This document shows, piece by piece, positions 7,033 through 21,717 of a DNA stretch of 64,000 nucleotides. Numbering within the stretch: position 1 is the first letter of the stretch; each line of letters opens with the position of its first letter. The DNA is taken from the NCBI GenBank assembly GCA_902536305.1, contig CACAWX010000002.1:1-64000 (forward strand), in the 5' to 3' direction. This stretch comes from an uncultured Pelagibacteraceae bacterium (lineage in GTDB: Bacteria; Pseudomonadota; Alphaproteobacteria; Pelagibacterales; Pelagibacteraceae). The notes beneath the pieces were generated by a model. The model was given only the letters and a program-made list of their open reading frames with translations, had not been told where the DNA came from and did not search any database. The position numbers and the translations under genes were made by a program.

Positions 7033-8432
7033 ATTTTCTAAGAAAAATATTTTTCATCTTTATTGTTTTAAATTTAACAAACTTAAATGCAAAACCTGTT
7101 CCAGGATCTTTTGCTGATTTAGCTGAAAAATTAATGCCATCAGTTGTTAATATTTCAACTACTCAAACTGTAAAAACAACTACAAACAATTTTCCTTTTC
7201 AGTTTCCTCCTGGATCACCTTTTGGTGAGATGTTTAAAGATTTCGAAAGACCAACAGAGAGAAAAGCATCATCTTTAGGATCTGGTTTTATTATAAAAGA
7301 TAATGGAACTGTTATTACTAATAATCACGTAATTGCAAATGCTGAAGATATTTTAGTTAGAGTAGGGGATAAAGAATACAAGGCTGATGTTGTAGGCGCT
7401 GATCCATATATGGATATTGCTGTCTTGAAAATGAAAACCAAAGAAAAATTTAATACTGTAAAATTTGGAGACTCTGACAAAGCACGTGTTGGAGATTGGG
7501 CGGTTGCTATCGGAAATCCATTTGGTCTAGGTGGAACAGTTACTGCAGGAATTATATCGGCCAGAAATAGAGATATTAATTTAACTAGATATGATGATTT
7601 TATTCAAACAGATGCATCGATCAACCAAGGAAATTCTGGCGGACCTCTGTTTAATCTTGAAGGAGAGGTAATCGGAATTAACACTGCAATTATTGCTCCT
7701 GGACAATCTGGTTCAATAGGAATTGGTTTTGCCATACCAGCTAATGCTGCATCGAATGTCATTGATCAATTAATAGAATTTGGTGAAACAAAAAGAGGTT
7801 GGTTAGGCGTTAGAATTCAAGAAGTTACAAAAGAAATAGCTGATGTAGAAAAATTAAAAAAACCAGAAGGCGCGTTAGTTGCAAGTGTTGGCCAAAATAG
7901 TCCTGCAGACAAAGCTGGGATTAAAGCAGGAGACATTATTTTAGAATTTGATGGTAAAAAAATTGATACAATGAGAACTTTGCCAAAGGTTGTTGCTAAT
8001 ACAAAAGTTGGAAAAAGTGTTCAATTAAAAATATGGAGAAATAAAAAATCTATTTCCAAGAGATTAATTTTAGGAAGATTAGAGTCTTCAGAAGAGTTTA
8101 AAGAGAAGAAAACCAAGGTTGTTAAAAAAGAAATTGAAATTGAAACTTTAAAAATCACTGTGAGAGATATTACAGACAAAGATATTTCCTCAAGAAATTT
8201 AAATAAGAATACAACTGGAGCTTTGATAGTTAATATTTCTAATAAAAGTTCATTAATAAATCTTTTAAGCGTAAATGATATTATTGTTGAAGTACAGAAG
8301 ACACCTATTAAAAAGTCATCAGATTTAAATAAGACTGTTCAAGGTATTTTCAAAAAAGGTGAAAAGACTTTATTGTTGACAATTATAAATAGCAACAATC
8401 AAAGACGCTATCTTGGTGTTAAAATAAATTAA
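7029..8432 (+). CDS. Deg/HtrA periplasmic serine protease with PDZ domains
   Basis: ITNNHVI...DIAVLKM...GNSGGPLFN catalytic triad context; GWLGVRIQEVT PDZ. Confidence 0.93.
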   Translation: MNFLRKIFFIFIVLNLTNLNAKPVPGSFADLAEKLMPSVVNISTTQTVKTTTNNFPFQFPPGSPFGEMFKDFERPTERKASSLGSGFIIKDNGTVITNNHVIANAEDILVRVGDKEYKADVVGADPYMDIAVLKMKTKEKFNTVKFGDSDKARVGDWAVAIGNPFGLGGTVTAGIISARNRDINLTRYDDFIQTDASINQGNSGGPLFNLEGEVIGINTAIIAPGQSGSIGIGFAIPANAASNVIDQLIEFGETKRGWLGVRIQEVTKEIADVEKLKKPEGALVASVGQNSPADKAGIKAGDIILEFDGKKIDTMRTLPKVVANTKVGKSVQLKIWRNKKSISKRLILGRLESSEEFKEKKTKVVKKEIEIETLKITVRDITDKDISSRNLNKNTTGALIVNISNKSSLINLLSVNDIIVEVQKTPIKKSSDLNKTVQGIFKKGEKTLLLTIINSNNQRRYLGVKIN

Positions 8433-8434
8433 TT

Positions 8435-9352
8435 TTGTCAAAAAAAATAATTCTTTTAGCAGGACCTACAGCCTCAGGAAAATCAAAATTAGCAGTTCAT
8501 TTGGCCAAAAAATTAAATGGTGAAGTTATCAATGCAGATAGTATGCAAATATATAAAGAGTTTTCTATTTTATCATCTAGACCCAACAAGGTTGATACAG
8601 AAAGAGCTAAACACCATCTTTACGGCATAGTTTCAGTTAAAAAATATTTTTCAGCAGGTGATTGGCTGAAAGAGGTAAAAAAAAAAGTAAGTCTTTGTTT
8701 TAAAAAGAAAAAGATACCAATAATTGTTGGTGGCACAGGATTATATTTTGACACGATTACTAAAGGAATTAGCAAAATTCCTGATATTGATAGTAAAACG
8801 AGAGCTAAAGTAAGGAATTTATTTAAAAAACTTGGATTTAAAAAGTTTTACGAAAAACTTTTAAAGCTAGATCCAAAAGTAAAAGGTAAAATTTTACCTA
8901 CAGACACTCAAAGAACTCAAAGAGCTTATGAGGTCAAACTTAAAACCAAAAAATCTTTGTTTGACTGGATAGCTAACACAAAATCAGATTTTTTAGATTT
9001 TAATTTAAAAAAAATTTTTATAGATATTCCAAGAGCAGAACTACTCCAGAAAATTTCAAAAAGAACTGATCTGATGTTTAAAGAAAACTGTATAGCGGAA
9101 GTTAAGAAATTTAACTTATTAAAACTTAATAATAGCTTATCAGCTAATAAATTGATTGGTGTTCAAGAAATTAATCGATATTTGAACGGCGCGATCTCTT
9201 TAGGCGAGTGCAAAGAACTTATCAATATCAAGACAAGACAGTACGCTAAAAGACAAAAAACCTGGGCTCGAGGTCATATGAAGAATTGGAATAAGCTATA
9301 TTCTAAAAATTTCTTCATTCTCTCAAAAAAAACATTAAAAGCAGTAAGCTAA
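8435..9352 (+). CDS. miaA: tRNA dimethylallyltransferase (TTG start)
   Basis: LLAGPTASGKSKLAVHLAK, NADSMQIYK, IIVGGTGLYF. Confidence 0.95.
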   Translation: MSKKIILLAGPTASGKSKLAVHLAKKLNGEVINADSMQIYKEFSILSSRPNKVDTERAKHHLYGIVSVKKYFSAGDWLKEVKKKVSLCFKKKKIPIIVGGTGLYFDTITKGISKIPDIDSKTRAKVRNLFKKLGFKKFYEKLLKLDPKVKGKILPTDTQRTQRAYEVKLKTKKSLFDWIANTKSDFLDFNLKKIFIDIPRAELLQKISKRTDLMFKENCIAEVKKFNLLKLNNSLSANKLIGVQEINRYLNGAISLGECKELINIKTRQYAKRQKTWARGHMKNWNKLYSKNFFILSKKTLKAVS

Positions 9353-9355
9353 AAC

Positions 9356-9383
9356 TTGACGGTTGGCATTTCTAGGCTAGATT
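9356..9383 (+). promoter_or_regulatory. Candidate sigma70-type promoter for ilvB
   Basis: TTGACG (9356-9361), 16-bp spacer, TAGATT (9378-9383), ending 6 bp before ATG 9390. Confidence 0.4.
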
Positions 9384-9389
9384 GTATGA

Positions 9390-11158
9390 ATGCCAAAATT
9401 ATTGAGTGGAGCAGAAATTGTTTTTAAATCACTAGAAGACCAAAAAGTAGAATATATTTTTGGTTACCCCGGTGGTGCTGTTCTTCCTATTTACGACGAA
9501 TTAAAAAATCATAAAAAAATAAAACATATCTTGGCACGTCACGAACAAGGTGCCGGTCACGCTGCTGAAGGTTATGCACGATCAAGCGGTAAGCCTGGAG
9601 TTTTATTAGTTACATCAGGACCAGGTGCAACTAATGCAGTTACTGCATTAACAGATGCTTATATGGACTCAATTCCAGTAGTTTGTATTTCAGGTCAAGT
9701 ACCTACACATTTAATTGGAACAGATGCATTTCAAGAATGTGACACAACAGGAATAACAAGACCCTGCACTAAACATAATTGGTTAGTAAAAGATGTAAAT
9801 GATTTAGCTGACATCATGAACCAAGCTTTTGAAATAGCGACAACAGGTCGACCTGGCCCTGTGTTAGTTGATATTCCAAAGGATATTCAATTTAATAAAG
9901 GTGTTTATAAAGTTAATAAAAATAAATTAGTTAAAAAATTAAACGGTGCACTATCAAATAAAATAAATTTAAAAGACGTAGTTAAATTTATTGAAATGAT
10001 AAAAAAATCATCTAAACCTATTTTTTATTCGGGTGGCGGAGTAATCAATTCAGGTCCAAAAGCTAGTGAACTTTTAAGAGAATTAGTTTCATTAACTGGT
10101 TTTCCTATTACTTCAACATTACAAGGACTTGGAGCTTATCCAGGTGATGATCCACAATTTTTAGGAATGCTTGGTATGCATGGAACTTATGAAGCTAACA
10201 ATGCAATGCATGACTGTGATTTGATGATTAATATTGGGGCAAGATTTGATGATAGAATAACTGGAAAAATCGATGAGTTTTCCCCAAAATCTAAAAAAAT
10301 TCATGTTGATATAGATCCTTCTTCAATTGGTAAGAATGTTAAAGTTGATTTAGCTATTACAAGTGATGTTACAGAATTATTACAATCTGTAATCAAAATA
10401 TTTAAAGAAAAAAATAAAAACTTTATTAATTCAAATAAACAAAAGACAGCAAAATGGTGGAGTCAAATTGAAAAATGGAGGAAAAAAAAATCTTTAAATT
10501 TTGTAAATAGTAAAAAAACAATTAAGCCTCAACACGCTGTTCAAAGATTATATGAGTTAACTAAAGACCAAGATACTTTTATAACAACTGAAGTTGGCCA
10601 ACATCAAATGTGGGCTGCACAGCATTATAAATTTAACAAACCTAATAGATGGATGACATCTGGTGGTCTTGGGACTATGGGGTATGGTTTACCTGCAGCA
10701 ATCGGTGTACAAATCGCTCATCCTAAAAAACTTGTCGTAGATATAGCAGGAGAGGCGTCAATATTAATGAACATTCAAGAGATGTCGACCGCTATTCAAT
10801 ATCGATTGCCCATTAAAATTTTCATCTTAAATAATGAGTACATGGGAATGGTTAGACAATGGCAAGAGTTATTACACGATAAAAATTATTCTGAGAGTTA
10901 TACAGAAGCTTTACCTGACTTTGTAAAATTAGCTGAAGCATATGGCGCAGTTGGTATTAGAGCTAAAACTCCCGATGAATTGGATGAGAAAATAAAAGAA
11001 ATGATTAATACTGATAAGCCAGTTATTTTTGATTGTGTGGTTGATAAAGCTGAAAATTGTTACCCTATGATACCTTCTGGAAAACCTCATAACCAAATGC
11101 TTCTAGGGCCAGAGGATGAAAAAGAAGAAGTTTCAGACGAGGGTAAAACTTTAGTTTA

Positions 11159-11159
<1 letters not shown>
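9390..11159 (+). CDS. ilvB: Acetolactate synthase large subunit
   Basis: FGYPGGAVLPIYDEL, ThDP-dependent enzyme architecture. Confidence 0.95.
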
Positions 11160-12740
<1,581 letters not shown>

Positions 12741-12840
12741 CCCAATCTGATTTAATAATTAGGCTTACAATTGCATTAAAGTTTGCAAATTCTCTCTTTG
12801 ATTGTAATATGAGAAACTTTTGAACTAACAATTTTTGATT

Positions 12841-15445
<2,605 letters not shown>

Positions 15446-15464
15446 TTTATTTTTAAATGAATAA

Positions 15465-16307
15465 ATGTCAGTCAGTAGAGATGATTTTAGTATAGCTTTT
15501 CGTTCAGCTCTTTTACAAAGGGGAGCAAGTCAAAAATTCTCTATTTTATCTCTTATAATCATAGCAGTTATAATTTTCTTTTTAGATGTGTATGGATTCG
15601 CTGTTGTCAAAACAGCAAGAGGAGTTATTAACGATTTAGTTTATAGAGTTAGTTATTTAGCCTCAACTCCTACAAGAATGTTTCCAAGTCTAAATAGTGA
15701 AATTGCAAGTCACTTTAATTTAAAAAAAGAAAATGAAGAGTTAAAAAAAGTTATTGAAAAGTATAAAGCGCTAGAATTAAATCTAGAGTACTTGACTAAT
15801 GAAAATCAAAATTTAAAAAAAGTTTTAAATGCTGAAAATATTTCTAACGTATCTAATATTATTTTAGCTAAAGTTTTAGTGGATCGGAATAGCCCTTTTT
15901 TAAAGTCAATAATAGTAAATAAAGGAAGTAAAGAAGGTATCGAAAAAGGGATGCCAGTGACTAAGGATAATAATTTAGTTGGCAGGGTTGTAGAAACTAA
16001 TTATTTGTCCTCAAGAGTATTACTTTTAAACGACTTAAACAGCAGGATACCTGTAACACTTGATGCAGATAATTCACAAGCCATATTATCTGGAGGGGGA
16101 ACTTCTAAACCAAAATTAGATTATTTACCTGAAGATTATAATTTTACAGGGGAAGTTAACGTTTTTGCATCAGGAAAAGATGGAATTTTTAATTCAGGTA
16201 CACCAATTGGGAAAACTACTATCGACGGCGAGGTAGATTTATTTGTTGATCCCAACCAACTTTCATTTGTAACCGTTATACTTAAAAAGAATGAGGAAAA
16301 ATTTTAA
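15465..16307 (+). CDS. mreC: Rod-shape determining protein MreC
   Basis: Position after mreB; coiled coil plus MreC beta domain. Confidence 0.92.
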   Translation: MSVSRDDFSIAFRSALLQRGASQKFSILSLIIIAVIIFFLDVYGFAVVKTARGVINDLVYRVSYLASTPTRMFPSLNSEIASHFNLKKENEELKKVIEKYKALELNLEYLTNENQNLKKVLNAENISNVSNIILAKVLVDRNSPFLKSIIVNKGSKEGIEKGMPVTKDNNLVGRVVETNYLSSRVLLLNDLNSRIPVTLDADNSQAILSGGGTSKPKLDYLPEDYNFTGEVNVFASGKDGIFNSGTPIGKTTIDGEVDLFVDPNQLSFVTVILKKNEEKF

Positions 16308-16819
16308 TGGCTAAAATTAATATACTTGATAAAATCTATACTACCGGTCCATTAATCTTATTATATTATTTATCAATCAGTGAGGTAGATGCAAATCTTG
16401 AAAATCTTTTAGATATATTTTCTATTAATCTTCAGATTATAATTATTTATTTTTGGATCATAAAGAGACCATCGTTGATGGGCACAGGGCATATTTTTGT
16501 AGCTGGGTTAATCAACGACGTAGTAATGGGATTTCCACTTGGAATTAGCTCATTATCCTACCTTTTAGTTTGTTTTGTTGGAAATTATGTAAGAAATAAA
16601 AGCGTTAATACAACTTTAGCTTCAGATTGGTTTACATTCTTCATTGCTTTAATATTCTCTAATTTGTTATTTTTTGCATTAATTAACAATTTTTCAGATC
16701 TTGCAATTCCTTTCTCTAAAATAGGTTACAACACTTTTTTTACACTATTTTTATTTCCAATTTTTTGGTTCTTATTTAAAATTTATCAAATGAGTTTTAT
16801 AGGTGGTCATGATGCTTAG
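16307..16819 (+). CDS. mreD: Rod-shape determining protein MreD
   Basis: Multi-TM protein in the mreBCD-mrdA-rodA operon. Confidence 0.85.
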   Translation: MAKINILDKIYTTGPLILLYYLSISEVDANLENLLDIFSINLQIIIIYFWIIKRPSLMGTGHIFVAGLINDVVMGFPLGISSLSYLLVCFVGNYVRNKSVNTTLASDWFTFFIALIFSNLLFFALINNFSDLAIPFSKIGYNTFFTLFLFPIFWFLFKIYQMSFIGGHDA

Positions 16820-18746
16820 TCCTGGATCAGGTAATACAATTATAAAATCTAAATTAATCAGCAGAAGAATGTTTTTAATAACCGCAGCACAAGCAGTTGT
16901 AATGTTTGGCTTAGTTGGGCGTCTTATTTCTCTACAAATAAACCAGGCCACAAAATATAAGTCTCTTTCTGATAAAAATAGATTTAGGGAGTGGAAGCTT
17001 GCGCCAGAGAGAGGAGTAATAAAAGATTTTTTTGATAAAGAATTAGCTTCAAATGAACCTTTATATCAAGTTCATCTCGTACCAGAAAATACTAAAGATC
17101 TTAATAATCTTTTTGTGAGATTAAAGGCGATTTTAAATATTTCCGAAACTAAAGTGTCATACCTTAAAAGAATTATTTCAAAACAAAAGCCGTGGGAACC
17201 TGTTATTATATCTGAAAATTTAAACTGGTCTGACTTTTCAAGAATTAATTTATTTTTACATGAGTTAGAGGGAGTTGAACCTATTGTTTCTGTTGCAAGA
17301 ACATATCCTGATAATTCATCTGCTCATATTTTAGGTTATGTCTCACAAATTAGTAAAAAAGATCTTCAAACAAAAGAATATTTAAAAGATCAATCGGTTC
17401 CAGGAATGGCTATTGGAAAAACTGGTCTTGAAAGAAAATTGGACGAAAAGATTATAGGCAAGGTTGGCTATCAACGTTACGAGGTAAACGCATTTGGTAA
17501 AAGAATCCGGGAAATTAAAATTGATACAGGTCAGGTGGGGCAAAGTTTTAAAACCACATTAGATTACGAAGTACAAAAATATACAAACGAACTATTAAAA
17601 GATAAAGCTGCAGCGGTTTGTGTTATGGATGTTTATAATGGGGATGTAGTATCTTTAGTTTCCTCACCGACTTTTGAACCTAATGCATTTGTTCATGGTT
17701 TAGATAAAAAATATTGGAATAATTTAATTAAAGATGAAAAAAAACCCCTTACAAATAAAGCTTTGTCTGGACTATATCCGCCGGGCTCAACTATTAAAAC
17801 TTTAGTAGCTCTTAGCGCCTTAGAAAACGGAATTATCAAACCTTTAGACAGTTTTAGATGTAAGGGTAAAATTGAATTATACGGTGAAAAATTTCACTGC
17901 TGGGAAAAAGAAGGCCATGGCATAGTAAATTTAAGAAAAGGTATTCAAAGATCTTGTGATGTTTATTTTTATGAGGTAGCTAGAAAGCTTGGTGTGGACA
18001 GGTTATCAGAGACAGCAAAAAGATTTGGATTAGGAAAAAAAGTTTTAAATAATTTTGCTGAAGAAAGATCCGGCGTAGTCCCAAATACAAAGTGGAAGAA
18101 AAAATTTATTGGTCAAAACTGGTATTTAGGAGAAACTTTGCACTCTGGAATAGGACAAGGGTATTTTCAAAGTACACCAATTCAATTATGCTTAATGACA
18201 GCTCAAATCGCTAATGGAGGATTTGAAATTAAACCAAGAATCATAACAGATGGAAGAAATAATAATCTTAGAGATTATCTAAAATTCAAAAATGAAAACC
18301 CGAACCAACCTTTGCCTACTGATTTATTGGTGGCTAACTTTGATTTAAAACCATTATTTAAAAATCAAGAACACATCAACTTAATAAAAGATGCAATGTT
18401 TTCTTCATCAAATGAACCAGGAGGAACTTCGTATCGACACAGATTTGAAAATCCTAAATATACCTTTGCAGGAAAAACCGGTTCCTCACAAATAAAAAGA
18501 TTTACTGAAGCTCAAAGAGAAGCTGAAGTTAAACAAAAAGATATAGAATATAAAGACAGAGACCACGCATTATTTGTTGCTTTTGCTCCATATAAAAATC
18601 CTCAATATGCAATTAGTGTTTTAGTTGAGCATGGGGGGTCTGGCGGTAAAGCTGCAGCTCCTATTGCAAGAAAAGTAATTAAGAAGGTTTTGGAAAGACA
18701 TAAATTAAGAGAACGTATTAACCAATTAACTGGAGAACCTGTCTAA
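16812..18746 (+). CDS. mrdA: Penicillin-binding protein 2
   Basis: YPPGSTIKTLVAL (SxxK), KTGSSQ motif; operon context. Confidence 0.94.
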   Translation: MLSPGSGNTIIKSKLISRRMFLITAAQAVVMFGLVGRLISLQINQATKYKSLSDKNRFREWKLAPERGVIKDFFDKELASNEPLYQVHLVPENTKDLNNLFVRLKAILNISETKVSYLKRIISKQKPWEPVIISENLNWSDFSRINLFLHELEGVEPIVSVARTYPDNSSAHILGYVSQISKKDLQTKEYLKDQSVPGMAIGKTGLERKLDEKIIGKVGYQRYEVNAFGKRIREIKIDTGQVGQSFKTTLDYEVQKYTNELLKDKAAAVCVMDVYNGDVVSLVSSPTFEPNAFVHGLDKKYWNNLIKDEKKPLTNKALSGLYPPGSTIKTLVALSALENGIIKPLDSFRCKGKIELYGEKFHCWEKEGHGIVNLRKGIQRSCDVYFYEVARKLGVDRLSETAKRFGLGKKVLNNFAEERSGVVPNTKWKKKFIGQNWYLGETLHSGIGQGYFQSTPIQLCLMTAQIANGGFEIKPRIITDGRNNNLRDYLKFKNENPNQPLPTDLLVANFDLKPLFKNQEHINLIKDAMFSSSNEPGGTSYRHRFENPKYTFAGKTGSSQIKRFTEAQREAEVKQKDIEYKDRDHALFVAFAPYKNPQYAISVLVEHGGSGGKAAAPIARKVIKKVLERHKLRERINQLTGEPV

Positions 18747-19870
18747 TGTTACAACCAAGATCTATTCAGTCTTCGTTAAGTTTAAGAGATAAAATTTTTT
18801 CTATTGATTATATTTTAGTAATATCAATTTTAATTTTAGGTATCACTAGTATGTTTGCAATGTATTCTACAGATGGTGGAGAATTTAAATATCATACTAA
18901 GAGTCATATTCTTCGTTTTTTTGTATTTTTTGGAATGTTTTTTGTTGTTTCTTTTATTGGAATAAGATTTTGGCATAATACAAGTTATTTAATTTATTTG
19001 GGAATTTTTATTTTACTTTTAGCTGTAAAATATTTTGGTCTTACATCATCTGGTTCTAAAAGATGGCTAGATCTTTACTTTATGAATTTACAACCTTCGG
19101 AACTGATGAAAATTAGTCTAATTTTGTTTCTAGCTAAATACTATCATCGTATTTCAATTGAAAATATAAATTCTTTTAGACATCTAATTTTACCTATCAC
19201 AGTCCTTACCGGACCAGTTATCTTAGTTGCAACACAACCTGATCTTGGAACTTCAATTCTTATTGCAGCTGGAGGTATAACTGTTGCTTGGTTAGCTGGA
19301 GTTAGAGCAAAGTTTTTTATTTATTCTGGAGTTGCTATGCTTGCTTTATTGCCAGTAGCAATTTCATTTTTAAAACCTTATCAAAAATCAAGAATTTTAA
19401 CTTTCCTAAATCCAGAAAGAGATCCTTTAGGCGCCGGATATCAAATTATCCAATCTAAAATTGCTATAGGATCTGGAGGATTATTTGGTAAAGGTTTTTT
19501 AAATGGATCTCAAAGTTATCTAGATTATTTACCAGAAAAACATACTGATTTTATTTACACACTCTTTTCTGAGGAATTTGGTTTTTTTGGATCATTTTTC
19601 ATTTTATTGTTATATGCCTTAATTATTTACCGGATCGTTAGAATAGGAAACATAACAAGAAGTAATTTTGGAAAATTATATTGTTACGGTTTTGGCACAG
19701 CTTTCTTTATATATGTTGTTGTAAACATGATGATGGTACTAGGTTTGCTACCCATAGTGGGCTCACCGCTCCCAATTATGTCATATGGAGGCTCTTCTAT
19801 GATGGCTATTATGTTTGGTTTAGGCATAGTTATGTCTTGTAAGATTTATAGGGATGTGCCCGTTAATTAA
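18746..19870 (+). CDS. rodA: Rod shape-determining protein RodA (SEDS)
   Basis: SEDS family signatures (LQPSELMKISLILFLA; LPIMSYGGSSM). Confidence 0.95.
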   Translation: MLQPRSIQSSLSLRDKIFSIDYILVISILILGITSMFAMYSTDGGEFKYHTKSHILRFFVFFGMFFVVSFIGIRFWHNTSYLIYLGIFILLLAVKYFGLTSSGSKRWLDLYFMNLQPSELMKISLILFLAKYYHRISIENINSFRHLILPITVLTGPVILVATQPDLGTSILIAAGGITVAWLAGVRAKFFIYSGVAMLALLPVAISFLKPYQKSRILTFLNPERDPLGAGYQIIQSKIAIGSGGLFGKGFLNGSQSYLDYLPEKHTDFIYTLFSEEFGFFGSFFILLLYALIIYRIVRIGNITRSNFGKLYCYGFGTAFFIYVVVNMMMVLGLLPIVGSPLPIMSYGGSSMMAIMFGLGIVMSCKIYRDVPVN

Positions 19871-19952
19871 CTTAAGACCTAAAATGATCAAATTAAATTA
19901 AAATAATAACTTGTAAATTTTGATTATAGGTGATTAGTTTAAGAATAATTAT

Positions 19953-20405
19953 ATGTTCGGTGATAAGAAAAATAAAATTAAAGATTCTGAGAGATCATTA
20001 ATAAGTGAAACTGTGAGTATCGAAGGAACAATAAATAGCTCTGGAGCAATTGATGTTGCGGGTTTAGTGAAAGGTCCAGTTTACTCAAAAGAACTAATCG
20101 TAAGAGACACAGGTTCTATAACCGGAACAATTGAAGCTGACGATGTAGAAATTCACGGTCATTTAGATGGTAAAGTTTCAGCACAAAATATTGTTGTTGG
20201 AGCTACGGGGACTGTCAAAGGGGACATTGAATTTGGAAATAATTTAAGAACTGAAAATGGAGCTGATATTGATGGCTACATCAAAAAAACAAATAGCTCA
20301 AAATCTAAATTAACTGGAGATTTTTTATTTAAGAAAAAAGATAAAAAAGAACCAGCAGAGTCAGAAGATAGACCCGACGTAGTAAATAAAGAAGCTATCG
20401 CCTAA
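19953..20405 (+). CDS. Bactofilin (polymer-forming cytoskeletal protein)
   Basis: SVEGTINSSGAIDVAGLVKGPV-type repeats. Confidence 0.9.
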   Translation: MFGDKKNKIKDSERSLISETVSIEGTINSSGAIDVAGLVKGPVYSKELIVRDTGSITGTIEADDVEIHGHLDGKVSAQNIVVGATGTVKGDIEFGNNLRTENGADIDGYIKKTNSSKSKLTGDFLFKKKDKKEPAESEDRPDVVNKEAIA

Positions 20406-20450
20406 TCTACCGCACTACTATTTTTTAAAACATTGCAATATAATTCCCTT

Positions 20451-21710
20451 GTGGAAAATTACAAATGTAAATCTGTTGGTATTGTAGGATCTGGTATCCA
20501 AGGTGTTTGTACTGGTCTTCAGTTAATTAAAAAAGGTATACCTGTTACTATCTTCGATAGACACGATCCTTTATCAAAAGAATTTAAACCAGCATCTTAT
20601 GGGAATGCAGGACATTTTTCGCCATATGCTGTTCTTCAATTTAATAGACCAGATGTATTAAACGATGTTCCAAAAATGTTAATGAGCTCTTACGGTCCTT
20701 TAGCTTTGAAATGGAATTATATACCAAAAATGTTCAACTGGTTCTTACATTATTTTAAAAATTGTAATCAAAAATCCATGATGCACACAGCAAAGTATAT
20801 GCATCAAATTTTAAGCCTTTCTAATGATGCATATGAAGAAATTTTTCAAGAGATTGATACAACTGATTTAGTTGAAAAAAAAGGTATTATTTATATTTGG
20901 ACTAATAAAAATCTTAAAAGTAGAAAATTAGAAATTAAAGTTAGAGAAGAATTAGGTATAGAACAAAAACTCTTAACTCAAAAGGAAGTTTTAGATTTAG
21001 AGCCCAATTTACAACCTGTCTTTGATGCTGGAGTAATTTATGAGAACGCAATGCATGCAAAAGACCCTCACGGTATATTAAAAGAGATATTCAAACTTTT
21101 TCTAGAAAGAGGCGGTAAATTTATTCAAACAAACATTAAATCTTTAGAGCAAATAAATATCAATGAAACTGTAATAAAATCTGCTAGTAATGAATATAAA
21201 TTTGAAAAAACTGTAGTAGCCTCGGGAGCTTTTTCAAAGTTTTTAACAGACCAGCTAGGTGAAAAAATCCCTTTAGATACAGAAAGAGGATATCATGTAC
21301 ATTTTAAAGACAAAGATCATCTTATTCAAAGACCTGTAATATTTTTGGATAGAGGTTTTGGCATGACTCCAATGAATCAAGGATTAAGAGCTGTGGGAAC
21401 AGTGGAATTAGGTGGTTTAAAAAATCCTCCATCACAAAAAAGAATTGATTATATAATTAAAAGCGCAAAGGAGCTTTTACCCCAACTTGGAAAGCATGAG
21501 GATGAATGGTTAGGCTTTAGACCAACGCTCCCAGATTTTTTACCTATTTTGGGGCCATCATTAAAAAATAAAAATATTATTTACGCATTTGGTCATCAAC
21601 ATTTAGGCTGGACTTTAGGTGCGATTACAGGCAAAATTATTTCTAGAATAGTTGCTGGAGAAAAAACAAATTTAGATTTAACTCCTTACAGCTCAAAAAG
21701 ATTTAACTAG
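20451..21710 (+). CDS. FAD-dependent amino-acid oxidoreductase (DadA-like)
   Basis: VGIVGSGIQGVCTGLQLIKKGIPVTIFDRHDP Rossmann; LGFRPTLPDFLPILGPS. GTG 20451 or TTG 20433 start. Confidence 0.85.
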   Translation: MENYKCKSVGIVGSGIQGVCTGLQLIKKGIPVTIFDRHDPLSKEFKPASYGNAGHFSPYAVLQFNRPDVLNDVPKMLMSSYGPLALKWNYIPKMFNWFLHYFKNCNQKSMMHTAKYMHQILSLSNDAYEEIFQEIDTTDLVEKKGIIYIWTNKNLKSRKLEIKVREELGIEQKLLTQKEVLDLEPNLQPVFDAGVIYENAMHAKDPHGILKEIFKLFLERGGKFIQTNIKSLEQININETVIKSASNEYKFEKTVVASGAFSKFLTDQLGEKIPLDTERGYHVHFKDKDHLIQRPVIFLDRGFGMTPMNQGLRAVGTVELGGLKNPPSQKRIDYIIKSAKELLPQLGKHEDEWLGFRPTLPDFLPILGPSLKNKNIIYAFGHQHLGWTLGAITGKIISRIVAGEKTNLDLTPYSSKRFN

Positions 21711-21717
21711 GAAATTT

